Below, piece by piece: positions 10,531 to 19,366 of a stretch of DNA of 64,000 nucleotides (the stretch's first letter is position 1; every line of letters begins with the position of its first letter). The DNA comes from Thiobacillus sp. 65-1059 (GTDB lineage Bacteria > Pseudomonadota > Gammaproteobacteria > Burkholderiales > Thiobacillaceae): positions 46,431 through 110,430 of the forward strand of contig MKUE01000136.1 of assembly GCA_001897675.1 (NCBI GenBank), given 5' to 3'. The notes under the pieces are model-generated. The model searched no databases. It was not told where the DNA came from and saw only the letters and a program-made list of their open reading frames with translations. Both the position numbers and the translations under genes were made by a program.

Positions 10531-10913
10531 TTTCTACTCCTGTGAATATTGAAAAACATGCCGAATTCGAGCGGGCACAGGATATGAAGAGGCAAACTAT
10601 TTATCAAACGATATTTATCGGCACTTAATATCGATTTGTTCGATACATTGATTTTTCCTTTGTCAACCGACCGCGCCATCCAGTGGCCCACACACGGGCG
10701 GGGCCAGCCCGGATTCCGTTGCTCCGGGGCCGCAAGCAGCAAATTACGCACCGGCATTTTCTGTCTCGCGCAAACCGTTCCGGCTTTCCGCATTGCCCGA
10801 CGGATTGGCTTTGCGAAGAAGCTTTATAGCGTCAAAGGATCGGCTCATACTGGCCAGCCAGTCCTCGTTTGCCGGCAATTGAGCCATTCAGGATCAGCGA
10901 CTTCACCCCACAG
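10531..10913. other. Intergenic, AT-rich, with operator-like palindromes
   Basis: No convincing gene is seen. The left part (10540-10670) is markedly AT-rich. It carries CGATA-TT-TATCG at 10609-10620 and TATCGA-N5-TCGATA at 10629-10645, just downstream of a minus-strand TTGACA. This is the likely control region for the gene ending at 10530. The right part, before the MFS gene, shows no recognisable promoter. Confidence 0.6.
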
Positions 10914-12326
10914 ATGAACAGTTCCGCGGTCAAAACCTACCTGCCCTGGGTCGTTGCCGTGGCGCTGTTCATGGAGGGACTCGACACCACCATCGTCAAC
11001 ACGGCGGTGCCGGCGATCGCCGAGGGGCTGCAGGTGACGCCCTTGAGCCTGAAGGCGGTGGTGACCAGCTATATCCTGAGCCTGGCGGTGTGCATTCCGG
11101 TGAGCGGCTGGATGGCGGACCGCTACGGCACGCGCCGCGTGTTCGGCATCGCGGTGGCCCTCTTCACCCTGTCCTCGATCCTGTGCGGCCTGGCGCAGAA
11201 CCTGCCGACGCTGGTGGCGGGGCGCACCCTGCAGGGCGTCGGCGCGGCGATGATGATGCCGGTGGGGCGGCTGGCGATCATCCGCACCTTCCCCAAGTCG
11301 GAGCTGCTGCGGGCGATGAACTTCGTCATCATCCCGGCGCTGATCGGCCCCCTGCTCGGCCCCACCGTCGGCGGCCTGATCGTGCACTGGCTGTCGTGGC
11401 ACACCATCTTCTTCATCAACGTGCCGGTGGGGCTGCTGGCGCTGTGGCTGGCGCATCGCCACATGCCGGATTACCGGGGCGAGTCGCGGCGCCCGCTGGA
11501 TGTCGTCGGCCTGCTGCTGTTCGGCAGCGGTGCGGCGCTGCTGTCCTGGCTGCTGGAAATATTCGGCGAACACGAGATCGGCACGGTCGCGGCGACCCTG
11601 CTGCTGGCGCTCAGCTTCGGCCTGCTCGCCGCGTATGTCTGGCATGCCCGCCGGGCGCCGCATCCGCTGCTACGGCCGGGGCTGTTCCGGGTGCGCACCT
11701 TCCGCGTCGCGGTGATCGGCGGCTTCGTCACGCGCCTGGGGGTGGGTGGCATGCCGTTTCTGCTGCCGCTGCTGTTCCAGCTCGGCCTGGGGATGCCGGC
11801 GTGGCAGTCGGGCCTGCTGATGATGCCGATCGCCACGGCCGCCATCGGCATGAAGCTTGTCTCCGCGCGGGTGCTGGCGCGCTTCGGCTACCGGCGCATC
11901 CTGATCGCGAACACGGCCATGATCGGCGCCATCGTCTGCCTGTTCTCGCTGGTGGCCCCGGCCACGCCGATCGGGCTGATCGTGCTGCTGGGCCTGGCTT
12001 TCGGCTTCTTCAATTCGCTGCAATTCACCAGCATTAATTCGCTGGCCTATGCCGACATCGATCCCCCCGATTCGAGCATGGCCAGCACCATCGCCAGCTC
12101 GCTGCAGCAGATGTCGATGAGCTTCGGGCTGGCCTGCGGGTCGCTGGTCGCCGGCTGGTATCTGGGCGAGCTGCCGCAAACCGACCGCGCAGCGGTGACG
12201 GCCGCGCTGCACTACGCCTTTCTGACGCTGGGCGGCCTGACCATCCTGTCGGCGCTGTCGTTCCGCTCGCTCGGCGCCAGGGACGGCGAGAGCGTCAGCC
12301 GCGGGAACGTGCGCGAGACGGTGTAA
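10914..12326 (+). CDS. DHA2-family (EmrB/QacA-like) MFS drug exporter
   Basis: A 470-residue inner-membrane proton-coupled exporter with about 14 hydrophobic segments. Motif A is GWMADRYGTRRVFG. The DHA2 motif D1-like LDTTIVNTAVPAI lies in the first membrane segment and motif C-like ALIGPLLGPTVGG in the fifth. A TTG at 10869 would add 15 residues, but the ATG at 10914 begins right before the first membrane helix and is preferred. No membrane-fusion protein is adjacent. Substrate is unknown. Confidence 0.9.
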   Translation: MNSSAVKTYLPWVVAVALFMEGLDTTIVNTAVPAIAEGLQVTPLSLKAVVTSYILSLAVCIPVSGWMADRYGTRRVFGIAVALFTLSSILCGLAQNLPTLVAGRTLQGVGAAMMMPVGRLAIIRTFPKSELLRAMNFVIIPALIGPLLGPTVGGLIVHWLSWHTIFFINVPVGLLALWLAHRHMPDYRGESRRPLDVVGLLLFGSGAALLSWLLEIFGEHEIGTVAATLLLALSFGLLAAYVWHARRAPHPLLRPGLFRVRTFRVAVIGGFVTRLGVGGMPFLLPLLFQLGLGMPAWQSGLLMMPIATAAIGMKLVSARVLARFGYRRILIANTAMIGAIVCLFSLVAPATPIGLIVLLGLAFGFFNSLQFTSINSLAYADIDPPDSSMASTIASSLQQMSMSFGLACGSLVAGWYLGELPQTDRAAVTAALHYAFLTLGGLTILSALSFRSLGARDGESVSRGNVRETV

Positions 12327-12344
12327 GCGCAGCAATCCCGTGCA

Positions 12345-12362
12345 TGTCGCCGTCGGGCGACA
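12345..12362 (+). promoter_or_regulatory. Predicted GlrR-type enhancer site (distal)
   Basis: TGTCGCCGTCGGGCGACA is a perfect match to TGTC-N10-GACA, the E. coli GlrR consensus, with arms extended to TGTCG/CGACA. It lies 153 bases upstream of the sigma-54 promoter of the bactofilin gene. It could alternatively be read as an RNA hairpin, but no T run follows. Confidence 0.6.
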
Positions 12363-12422
12363 CGCACGATCCTGCCTATCCCGCTGTTTTATCGGGCAAT
12401 CCTTCAAACCGGCGGGATTCGG

Positions 12423-12440
12423 CGTCGCCATTGAGCGACA
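12423..12440 (+). promoter_or_regulatory. Predicted GlrR-type enhancer site (proximal)
   Basis: CGTCGCCATTGAGCGACA has the YGTCG-N8-CGACA form found at three other places in the window. It ends 74 bases before the -24 element at 12515, the same distance as in the DUF1328 promoter at 54.9 kb. Confidence 0.6.
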
Positions 12441-12514
12441 TTTGGCCCCATTTTTTCCTCGTCCCATCCCCGAAAGATTCTCTACCCATCTGTTTGTAAA
12501 AGGGTTTCAACTGC

Positions 12515-12530
12515 TGGCGCGGGTATTGCT
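12515..12530 (+). promoter_or_regulatory. Sigma-54 promoter of the bactofilin gene
   Basis: TGGCGCGGGTATTGCT matches the sigma-54 consensus TGGCACG-N4-TTGCW at all but one position, with GG and GC ten bases apart. The -12 element is about 78 bases upstream of the ATG. Confidence 0.8.
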
Positions 12531-12607
12531 GTTTGCCCCCTGCGGCCAGTTCCGGCCGCAACCACACCAGAGCGTTTTACAACCCAGCACCAAGAGAGAC
12601 CCATCCC

Positions 12608-13225
12608 ATGCTCAAAACTTTCATGCACTCCGGCAATCCCGGCAATTCCAGAAACGACCCGGCCCGGCCGGGCCATACCGGCTACCCCGCCAAACCGGCT
12701 GAATCCCCCAGGCCGGCCGAGACGATCCGCGAGGAAGCCTTGCCGCAGGTTGCCAAATCCGCGCGCAACGACGAGGGCAGCAAGCTCATCGTCGGCCCCA
12801 ACATCAAGCTGAAAGGCTCCGAAATCACCGATTGCGAGATCCTGGTGGTGGAGGGCCGCGTGGAAGCCTCGATGAACAGCCGCGACATCCGCATCGCCGA
12901 AGGCGGCGTGTTTTCGGGCAAGGCCGAGATCGACGTGGCGGAAGTGCGCGGCACCTTCGAAGGCGAACTGACCGCCCGCAAGCGGCTGGTGGTGTATGCC
13001 ACCGGCAAGGTCAGCGGCACGATCCGCTACGGCGCGATGATGGTCGAGGAAGGCGGCACGATTTCCGGCGACGTGGCGACGCTGGCAGCCGGCCCCAGCC
13101 TGGCCAGGGTGCCGGCTGCCGCCGCGCAGCCCCCGGCGCCCGAAGCGGCCGAGGAAAAGACGCCGCAACCGGAGCAGGCCCATTCCGGCTCTCCGTTCGC
13201 CCGCGGCCAGAGGCGGCAGGCTTGA
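12608..13225 (+). CDS. Bactofilin (DUF583) cytoskeletal protein
   Basis: A 205-residue bactofilin. A disordered proline-rich N-terminus (1-55) and a low-complexity C-terminus (155-205, rich in A/P/E) flank the bactofilin core at about 58-150. The core is a regular beta-helix with repeats such as GPNIKLKGSEITDCEILVV and GVFSGKAEIDVAEVRGTFEG. Bactofilins polymerise without nucleotide beneath or on the inner membrane and organise cell shape or polar complexes. The ATG at 12608 was chosen for its AGAGAG ribosome-binding site. A sigma-54 promoter with two upstream palindromes precedes it. Confidence 0.93.
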   Translation: MLKTFMHSGNPGNSRNDPARPGHTGYPAKPAESPRPAETIREEALPQVAKSARNDEGSKLIVGPNIKLKGSEITDCEILVVEGRVEASMNSRDIRIAEGGVFSGKAEIDVAEVRGTFEGELTARKRLVVYATGKVSGTIRYGAMMVEEGGTISGDVATLAAGPSLARVPAAAAQPPAPEAAEEKTPQPEQAHSGSPFARGQRRQA

Positions 13226-13432
13226 GCGGAGCCGGGTGGATCACCCGCTGTCGCCGGCAAGCGACAGTGGCGAACCGGTGCCGGGCGCTGGATCGCAACA
13301 TCCTGCGCTGCGGCTCGCGCAAGCTGGCATCGCGCCTGCGCGCGGTGCGGGCGGACGGCGAGCTGAACCGCCTCGCGGCGCTGATGCTCTACCGGGTTCT
13401 GGCCATGGCGAGGCTGAAGGCTGCGGCAGCGG

Positions 13433-14173
13433 CTAAAGCTTCGCGCTGCGCCCGCCGTCGACCGCCAGGATCTGGCCCGTCACGTAGTGCGTATCCATCG
13501 CGAAGAAGCGCACCGCCAGCGCAATGTCGCTGGGATCGCCGGCGCGCTTCAGCATGGTGTGCGAAACGATGCGCTGGCGCGAGACCTCGTCGAAATTGGA
13601 GTCGCCCTCGGGCCACATGATCGGCCCCGGCGCGATGCCGTTGACGCGCACTTCGGGCGCCAGCTCGCGCGCCAGCGACTTGGTCAGCCCGACCAGTCCG
13701 GCCTTGGCGACCGAATAGACGACGTAGCTTTTCATCGGGCGGTCGGCGTGGATGTCGGTGATGTTGATGATGCAACCGCGGCGCCTCTTCAGTTCGGGGG
13801 CGGCGGCCTGCGACAGGAACATCGGCGCCTTGAGGTTGCTGCCCATCAGATCGACCCAGTCCTTCTCGCCGATGTCGCCGACCGGCGTGGGATAGAAGCT
13901 CGACGCGTTGTTGAGCAGCACGTCGAGGCCGCCGAAAGTCGCGACGGTCTGCTGGACCAGGCTCGGCAGACCGCCGGTGTCGTGCAGGTCGGCCTGGATC
14001 AGCGCCACCGAATCGGGACGGATGGCGTTGAGTTCGTCCTGCAGCGCGCGTGCCTCGGTAGCCGAACTGCGGTAGTGGATCATCAGGTTGGCGCCGGCCG
14101 CGTGCAGCAGGCGCGCCGACGCCGCGCCCACCCGCTTGGCCCCGCCGGTAATCAATACGACTTTGCCTTGCAT
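13433..14173 (-). CDS. Pteridine reductase (PTR1/FolM-type SDR)
   Basis: A 246-residue NADPH-dependent short-chain reductase. The nucleotide motif is TGGAKRVG (9-16) rather than the general TGxxxGxG, with R35 for the NADPH phosphate. The catalytic set is D140, Y153 and K157: an aspartate replaces the usual serine at the position seen in trypanosomatid PTR1. This combination marks pteridine reductases, which reduce dihydro- or oxidised pterins. It is divergent from the MidA-like gene (74 bases apart). The true pterin substrate is inferred. Confidence 0.9.
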   Translation of the reverse strand: MQGKVVLITGGAKRVGAASARLLHAAGANLMIHYRSSATEARALQDELNAIRPDSVALIQADLHDTGGLPSLVQQTVATFGGLDVLLNNASSFYPTPVGDIGEKDWVDLMGSNLKAPMFLSQAAAPELKRRRGCIINITDIHADRPMKSYVVYSVAKAGLVGLTKSLARELAPEVRVNGIAPGPIMWPEGDSNFDEVSRQRIVSHTMLKRAGDPSDIALAVRFFAMDTHYVTGQILAVDGGRSAKL

Positions 14174-14247
14174 CGGGATTCGCCCTTATAGTCACTCGAT
14201 CCTGGATTATCCAGCCATTCCGCATTATCCCTGAACTGTCCCGCCGC

Positions 14248-15390
14248 ATGCTGCCCGCTCCCTCCCCCGACGCCCTCGCCCACAGCCGGCGCGTCGCCGC
14301 GCATCTGCGCGCACTGATCGAAAACGCCGGCGGCTGGATCCCCTTCTCGCGCTACATGGAGGCCGCGCTATATGCGCCGGGCCTCGGCTACTACGCCGCC
14401 GGCGCGATGAAATTCGGCGCCGCCGGCGACTTCGTCACCGCGCCGGAACTCACGCCGCTGTTCGGCCGCACGCTGGCGCATGCGATCGCGCCGCTGCTGG
14501 CAGAGAGCGGCGGCGAGGTGCTGGAACTGGGCGCCGGCAGCGGGCGGCTGGCGGTTGACCTGCTGGGCGAACTGGAACGGCTTGGCGCATTGCCGGCCCG
14601 CTATTGCATCCTGGAGGTAAGCGCCGACCTGCGCGAACGCCAGCAGCGCACGATTGCGCGCGCACTGCCGCATCTGCGCGAGCGGGTGCAGTGGCTGGAC
14701 GAACTGCCGGCGCATTTCGGCGGCGCCATCCTCGGCAACGAGGTGCTCGACGCGCTGCCGGTGGAACTGGTGCACTGGACGGAAAGCGGGCCGCTGGTGC
14801 GCGGCGTGGCGCTGGAAGGCGAGGCGTTCGCCTGGCGGGACCGGCCCATCGCCGACCCGCTGCTGCGCGCCCGCGCCGAGGCACTGAACCTGGCGCCCGG
14901 CTATCTCTCCGAGATCAACCTGGCGGCCGATGCGCTGATCGCCTCGCTTGCGCAGTCTCTGGAACGCGGCCTGCTCCTGCTGATCGACTACGGCTTTGCC
15001 GCCGCCGAGTATTACCACCCGCAGCGCCACATGGGCACGCTGCGCGCGCATTACCGCCACCATGCGCTGGACGATCCGTTCTATCTGCCGGGCCTCGCCG
15101 ACCTCACCGCGCACGTCGATTTCAGCGCGGCGGCGCGGGCGGGGATGGTGGCGGGACTCGAACTCGCGGGCTACGCCAGCCAGGCGGGCTTTCTGCTGAA
15201 CGCTGGGCTCGCCGAGCTGCTGATGCAGACGCCGCCCGCCGATGCGGCAGCCTACCTGCCGCAGGCCAATGCGGTGCAGCGGCTGGTGTCGCCGGCCGAG
15301 ATGGGCGAGCTGTTCAAGGTGATCGGGTTGAGCAAGGGCGTGGCGCCGCTGTCGGGGTTTGCGCGCGGTGACCGCCGGCACACGTTGTAA
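14248..15390 (+). CDS. MidA/NDUFAF7-family SAM-dependent methyltransferase
   Basis: A 380-residue member of COG1565 (DUF185). SAM motif I is VLELGAGSGRLAVDLL at about 91-106. The N-terminal block ISFSRYME-like sequence (WIPFSRYMEAALYAPGLGYYA) and FVTAPELTPLFGRTLA are family signatures. In mitochondria the homologue methylates an arginine of a complex I subunit; the bacterial substrate is not established. It is divergent from the pteridine reductase. The ATG at 14248 is the first in frame. Confidence 0.92.
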   Translation: MLPAPSPDALAHSRRVAAHLRALIENAGGWIPFSRYMEAALYAPGLGYYAAGAMKFGAAGDFVTAPELTPLFGRTLAHAIAPLLAESGGEVLELGAGSGRLAVDLLGELERLGALPARYCILEVSADLRERQQRTIARALPHLRERVQWLDELPAHFGGAILGNEVLDALPVELVHWTESGPLVRGVALEGEAFAWRDRPIADPLLRARAEALNLAPGYLSEINLAADALIASLAQSLERGLLLLIDYGFAAAEYYHPQRHMGTLRAHYRHHALDDPFYLPGLADLTAHVDFSAAARAGMVAGLELAGYASQAGFLLNAGLAELLMQTPPADAAAYLPQANAVQRLVSPAEMGELFKVIGLSKGVAPLSGFARGDRRHTL

Positions 15391-15725
15391 GGCGTTCCTG
15401 CCAAGCAAACCGCCCCACCCGCTCGGGCTTTCAGGTTACCTGATTGGCCTTGAGCCATTGACTGTCGTCGACCTGGAATAAGCGAGGAAGGTCGAAGGCG
15501 TCCGGTTATCAGCCATTACGGCCCTTCGGGCCGTTCGTTGCCTCAGTCACCTATCGGCCAGAAGCGGTCGTCTGAGCATTTCTCCCACAGCAGACATTCC
15601 GTCCGGATATCATTGCATATACGGACAAACCGCTTCGACGAACCGACCATGAATCAAGCAGTTACGACACATCAGCATGTTCTACGAAATTTAATAATAC
15701 AGACCGACCGGTCTGGTGAATAACT
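15391..15725. other. Intergenic region left of the cassette-like insert
   Basis: No gene is seen. It holds a 7-bp hairpin (ACGGCCC-TTC-GGGCCGT, 15518-15534) without a T run. Two copies of an AGCRGWCRTTC-like motif lie at 15563-15574 and 15589-15600; two further copies lie beyond the insert at 16861-16871 (minus) and 16905-16916. A short palindrome AGACC-GACC-GGTCT sits just before the insert boundary. Confidence 0.5.
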
Positions 15726-15737
15726 GTTAGGCATCCC

Positions 15738-16277
15738 ATGCGCAGCTTTCACGTGAGATCAAGAAGATCAATCTTGGGGTTACTACATCTCGCGACCTAC
15801 CCCGGCGTGGCTATGGCAAGGGGTTATCACAGCCATTCACAAATGCCTGACTGGATGGTTTCGCTTATTCTCATTGTTGGGGCGGCATTTCTATTGCTGT
15901 TTTCGCTTGGAGGTGCCGCCACGAATTGGAATAACAAGAATTACTTGAAGACTGTAGTTTGGGTGACAGTAGCGGGCCTTTCGTGCTGGCTCATTCTGAG
16001 CCAGATTAACTGGGGCTATATGGCTGGCCTTAGTTTTTTAGGTACCTCTTGGTTATTGTTTGGTTTGGTTATTTTTGCGATCGGCTTCTTACTTAAAGTT
16101 CTTGTTGGTATTTTCTTTAAACCGGCCCGCGAAACATCAACCGAGGAATTCATTCAGGGAGCGGCTTCCATTGTAGGCCTCATCGGTGGCTCGATTTTCT
16201 TCATTCTGATGTGGGCAATGATATTTCTTGGTATTCCAATAGCGATCATTTCTAAGCTATTCGGGCTATGGGAGTGA
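15738..16277 (+). CDS. Multi-pass membrane protein of unknown function (cassette gene 1)
   Basis: A 179-residue protein with a basic N-terminus and about four or five hydrophobic segments (roughly 39-60, 68-88, 93-125, 140-172). A short HSHSQMPDW stretch precedes the first, and residues 126-139 form a charged loop (KPARETSTEEF). I recognise no family. Codon use is AT-rich compared with neighbours, supporting transfer. It lies 4 bases from the HEPN gene, and both sit inside the cassette-like borders. Its start is 5 bases after the core site, as in many cassettes. Confidence 0.75.
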   Translation: MRSFHVRSRRSILGLLHLATYPGVAMARGYHSHSQMPDWMVSLILIVGAAFLLLFSLGGAATNWNNKNYLKTVVWVTVAGLSCWLILSQINWGYMAGLSFLGTSWLLFGLVIFAIGFLLKVLVGIFFKPARETSTEEFIQGAASIVGLIGGSIFFILMWAMIFLGIPIAIISKLFGLWE

Positions 16278-16281
16278 CGCT

Positions 16282-16806
16282 ATGCCGCAGACGCTAGATA
16301 TTGAGTCGTTCGATCCACTCGCCTGGGTCAATGCCTACACCCAGACAGCAATACACGGCGCTGTTGTTGAACCGATTCTTCACTTCTCACTAATGTGGAA
16401 TCTCTTTGAGCGAGATGCCTGCGGGAAAGAAGCCACTCGAACAAAGATCGGGGCTATTGTTTCATCTGCAGCTTCGGCCGGTTTGCTCTCGTTAGAGCCG
16501 TTCGCCGAGCATCTCACCTTCTTTCAAGATCGAGCCCAACGTGAAGGCATGGAGATCAAGCAGTATCTAAATGCCCTCAAGATGGAGAATGCAAAGGACC
16601 GTCACCTCGTCCACGAGGTTCTCGACGATCGAACGAATGAACCTAAGAAAGTAGTGCACGCGCTCTTGCTTATTGCTCATCGCGTCCGAAACAATCTCTT
16701 CCATGGGGAAAAGGAGGTCGCCTACCTCCATGCCCAAGTCAGCCTGTTTCGTGCGGTGAACTCGTTGATCGCGACCTACCTCACGGTGACGAAAAGTGCT
16801 GCCTAA
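16282..16806 (+). CDS. HEPN-domain protein, putative RNase (cassette gene 2)
   Basis: A 174-residue, mostly helical protein. Near the C-terminus is HRVRNNLFHG, in which R136-N-N-L-F-H141 is the R-X4-H active-site motif of HEPN ribonucleases; the RNNLFHG wording is common in Apea- and DUF-type HEPN families linked to phage defence and toxin-antitoxin systems. The N-terminal 100 residues resemble nothing I can name. It directly follows the membrane-protein gene, so the two probably act together. The stop codon lies inside the attC start. RNase activity is inferred from the motif. Confidence 0.75.
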   Translation: MPQTLDIESFDPLAWVNAYTQTAIHGAVVEPILHFSLMWNLFERDACGKEATRTKIGAIVSSAASAGLLSLEPFAEHLTFFQDRAQREGMEIKQYLNALKMENAKDRHLVHEVLDDRTNEPKKVVHALLLIAHRVRNNLFHGEKEVAYLHAQVSLFRAVNSLIATYLTVTKSAA

Positions 16807-17042
16807 CATTCCCATCAAACATCAAACGGGACGCTCTAAAGCGCGCCCCTTATGTCAGGCGAACGTCTGCTTTTCAAACCGGCCAGCTCCCGCTTTGGGT
16901 CGGTAGCAGTCGTTGGAGGGCAAAGTAGCGAGTGGCCGTTCAGACTGAACAAGAGACGGTCTGACACCTCAACCTGAACTTCTGCTCCTGGCCGACAGCC
17001 GTCAACTACCGCCCGGCCTCGAAGCTTGAGCAATCCACGCTG

Positions 17043-17077
17043 CAAAAAGAAAGCGGCTCCACTTTCGCGAGCCGCTT
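17043..17077 (-). terminator. Rho-independent terminator of the miaB-corC operon
   Basis: On the minus strand a perfect 9-bp stem (AAGCGGCTC at 17051-17059 with GAGCCGCTT at 17069-17077, 9-base loop) is followed by TCTTTTT. It lies 21 bases past the corC stop. Confidence 0.92.
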
Positions 17078-17097
17078 CAGACACCCTTGCTGCAAAT

Positions 17098-17958
17098 CTA
17101 AACCAGCGGCAGTTGCGCTTCCACTTCCGCTTCCGGCTGCAGGCGGGTGACGCGCACCGCGTGCAGGCGGCGGCTGTCGGCGCGCAGGATGCTGAAATTG
17201 AAGCCGTCGAATTTCACCGATTCGCCGCGCTTGGGCAGATGGCCGAAACGCGACACGATGAGGCCGCCGACGGTGTCGAATTCCTCGTCCGAGAAATGCG
17301 CACCGAGAGTCTGGTTGAAGTCGGCGATTTCGGTGCCGGCCTTGACGCGGAACACGCCTTCCTTCTCGCGGATGATGTTGTCCTCGGTTTCGTCGAAGTC
17401 GTATTCGTCCTCGATGTCGCCGACGATCTGCTCGAGCACGTCCTCGATCGTCACCAGCCCGGCGACGCCGCCGTATTCGTCGACGACGATGGCGATGTGG
17501 TTGCGGTTGGAGCGGAACTCCTTCAGCAGCACGTTGAGCCGCTTCGACTCCGGGATGAACACCGCCGGACGCAGCATGCCGCGGATGTCGGTGTCGGCCT
17601 CGGCGTAGTGGCGCAGCAGGTCTTTCGCCAGCAGGATGCCGATGACGTCGTCGCGGTCCCGGTCGATGACCGGAAAGCGCGAGTGCGCGGTTTCGATGGC
17701 ATGCGGAATGAAGATTTCAGGCGCGTCGTTGATGTCGATGACTTCCATCTGCGCGCGCGGGATCATGATTTCGCCGACCCGCATTTCGGACACCTGCAGC
17801 ACGCCCTCGATCATCGCCAGGGCGTCGGCATCCATCAGACTGTTTTCGTAGGCGCCGTGCAGCAGTTCGATCAACTGCTCGCGGTCTTCGGGCTCGCGCA
17901 TCAGCCAGTGGGAAATGCGCTCAAGCAAACTCGGCTTGGGACTACTGTCGGGCTCCAT
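17098..17958 (-). CDS. corC: CorC/HlyC-type CBS-domain protein
   Basis: A 286-residue cytoplasmic protein. Two CBS domains lie at about 65-190 (MIPRAQMEVIDIND..., RFPVIDRDRDDVIGILLAKDLL), and the CorC_HlyC domain at about 205-284 (DFNQTLGAHFSDEEFDTVGGLI). It is linked to magnesium/cobalt efflux and lacks the DUF21 membrane domain of longer paralogues. It ends the miaB–phoH–ybeY–corC operon; the lnt gene that follows in many relatives is absent and a terminator stands there. Confidence 0.93.
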   Translation of the reverse strand: MEPDSSPKPSLLERISHWLMREPEDREQLIELLHGAYENSLMDADALAMIEGVLQVSEMRVGEIMIPRAQMEVIDINDAPEIFIPHAIETAHSRFPVIDRDRDDVIGILLAKDLLRHYAEADTDIRGMLRPAVFIPESKRLNVLLKEFRSNRNHIAIVVDEYGGVAGLVTIEDVLEQIVGDIEDEYDFDETEDNIIREKEGVFRVKAGTEIADFNQTLGAHFSDEEFDTVGGLIVSRFGHLPKRGESVKFDGFNFSILRADSRRLHAVRVTRLQPEAEVEAQLPLV

Positions 17959-17970
17959 GTGGGCAAAAAC

Positions 17971-18409
17971 TCAGGATGAATAGGGACTGGGGATGCGAAA
18001 CCGCTTCAGTATAGCGGCTTCGCGCGATTCCATGATGTCGGCGTCGGCCGGGTCGATGTGGTCGTAGCCTTGCAGATGGAGCACGCCGTGGACGGTCATG
18101 TGGGCGTAATGATGCTGCAGCGGCTTGCCCTGTTCGCGCGCCTCGCGCTCGACCACCGGTGCGCAGATCACCACGTCGCCGCCCAGCACGCCGGGCGAAA
18201 TCTCGCCGTATTCGAAGGTCAGCACGTTGGGCACGTAGCCCTTGTGGCGATAGTCCCGGTTGAGCGACTGCGCCTCCTCGGCGTCGACGATGCGCACGGT
18301 GATCTCGGCGGCGTGTTCCAGCGCGGCGGCAACCCAGCGGCGGATTTGCGCGCGCGCCGGCAGCTCGTCCGCGGCGCTGGCGAACTGCACCGCCAGCCGC
18401 AATTCGGGG

Positions 18410-18423
<14 letters not shown>
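17971..18423 (-). CDS. ybeY: Endoribonuclease YbeY (rRNA maturation factor)
   Basis: A 150-residue zinc-dependent endoribonuclease needed for 16S rRNA 3'-end maturation and ribosome quality control. The metal motif HGVLHLQGYDH is complete, and the conserved arginine-containing NRDYRHKGYVPNVLTF block precedes it. The ATG at 18423 was chosen because it gives the normal length and overlaps the end of phoH by 14 bases. corC follows after 12 bases. Confidence 0.95.

Positions 18424-19362
<939 letters not shown>

Positions 19363-19366
<4 letters not shown>

Larger units (their letters stand above)
15726..16861 (+). mobile_element. Probable single integron gene cassette in a secondary site
   Basis: The left border is GTTAGGC (15726-15732), an integron core site (G^TTRRRY), 5 bases before the first ATG. 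The right end begins with GCCTAAC (16801-16807), the exact reverse complement, with the TAA stop of the second gene inside it. It is followed by an attC-like arm: ACGGGACGC-TCTAAA-GCGCGCCCC, then TTATGTCAGGCG. The cassette would be 15727-16861 (1135 bp). No integron integrase or second attC is seen, so this looks like a lone cassette at a non-attI target. The body is visibly AT-richer than its surroundings. Confidence 0.65.

Noticed and set aside
10527-10793. An 88-codon minus-strand frame whose stop overlaps the start of the 10530 gene (ATGA).
   Set aside because: It spans the AT-rich promoter and palindromes, has no ribosome-binding site or recognisable protein features, and its overlap is likely chance.
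12345-12362. The palindrome after the MFS exporter as its terminator.
   Set aside because: It is a short stem with no T run, and its sequence matches the enhancer motif found at three other sigma-54 sites.
13226-13432. A possible gene fragment between the bactofilin and pteridine reductase genes.
   Set aside because: Open frames there are basic and low-complexity with no start, ribosome-binding site or similarity; it is treated as a convergent intergenic gap.
16911-16918. GTTGGAG as the right-hand integron core site.
   Set aside because: It lacks the final pyrimidine of GTTRRRY and would make an attC without a matching inner stem. The boundary at 16861 fits better.
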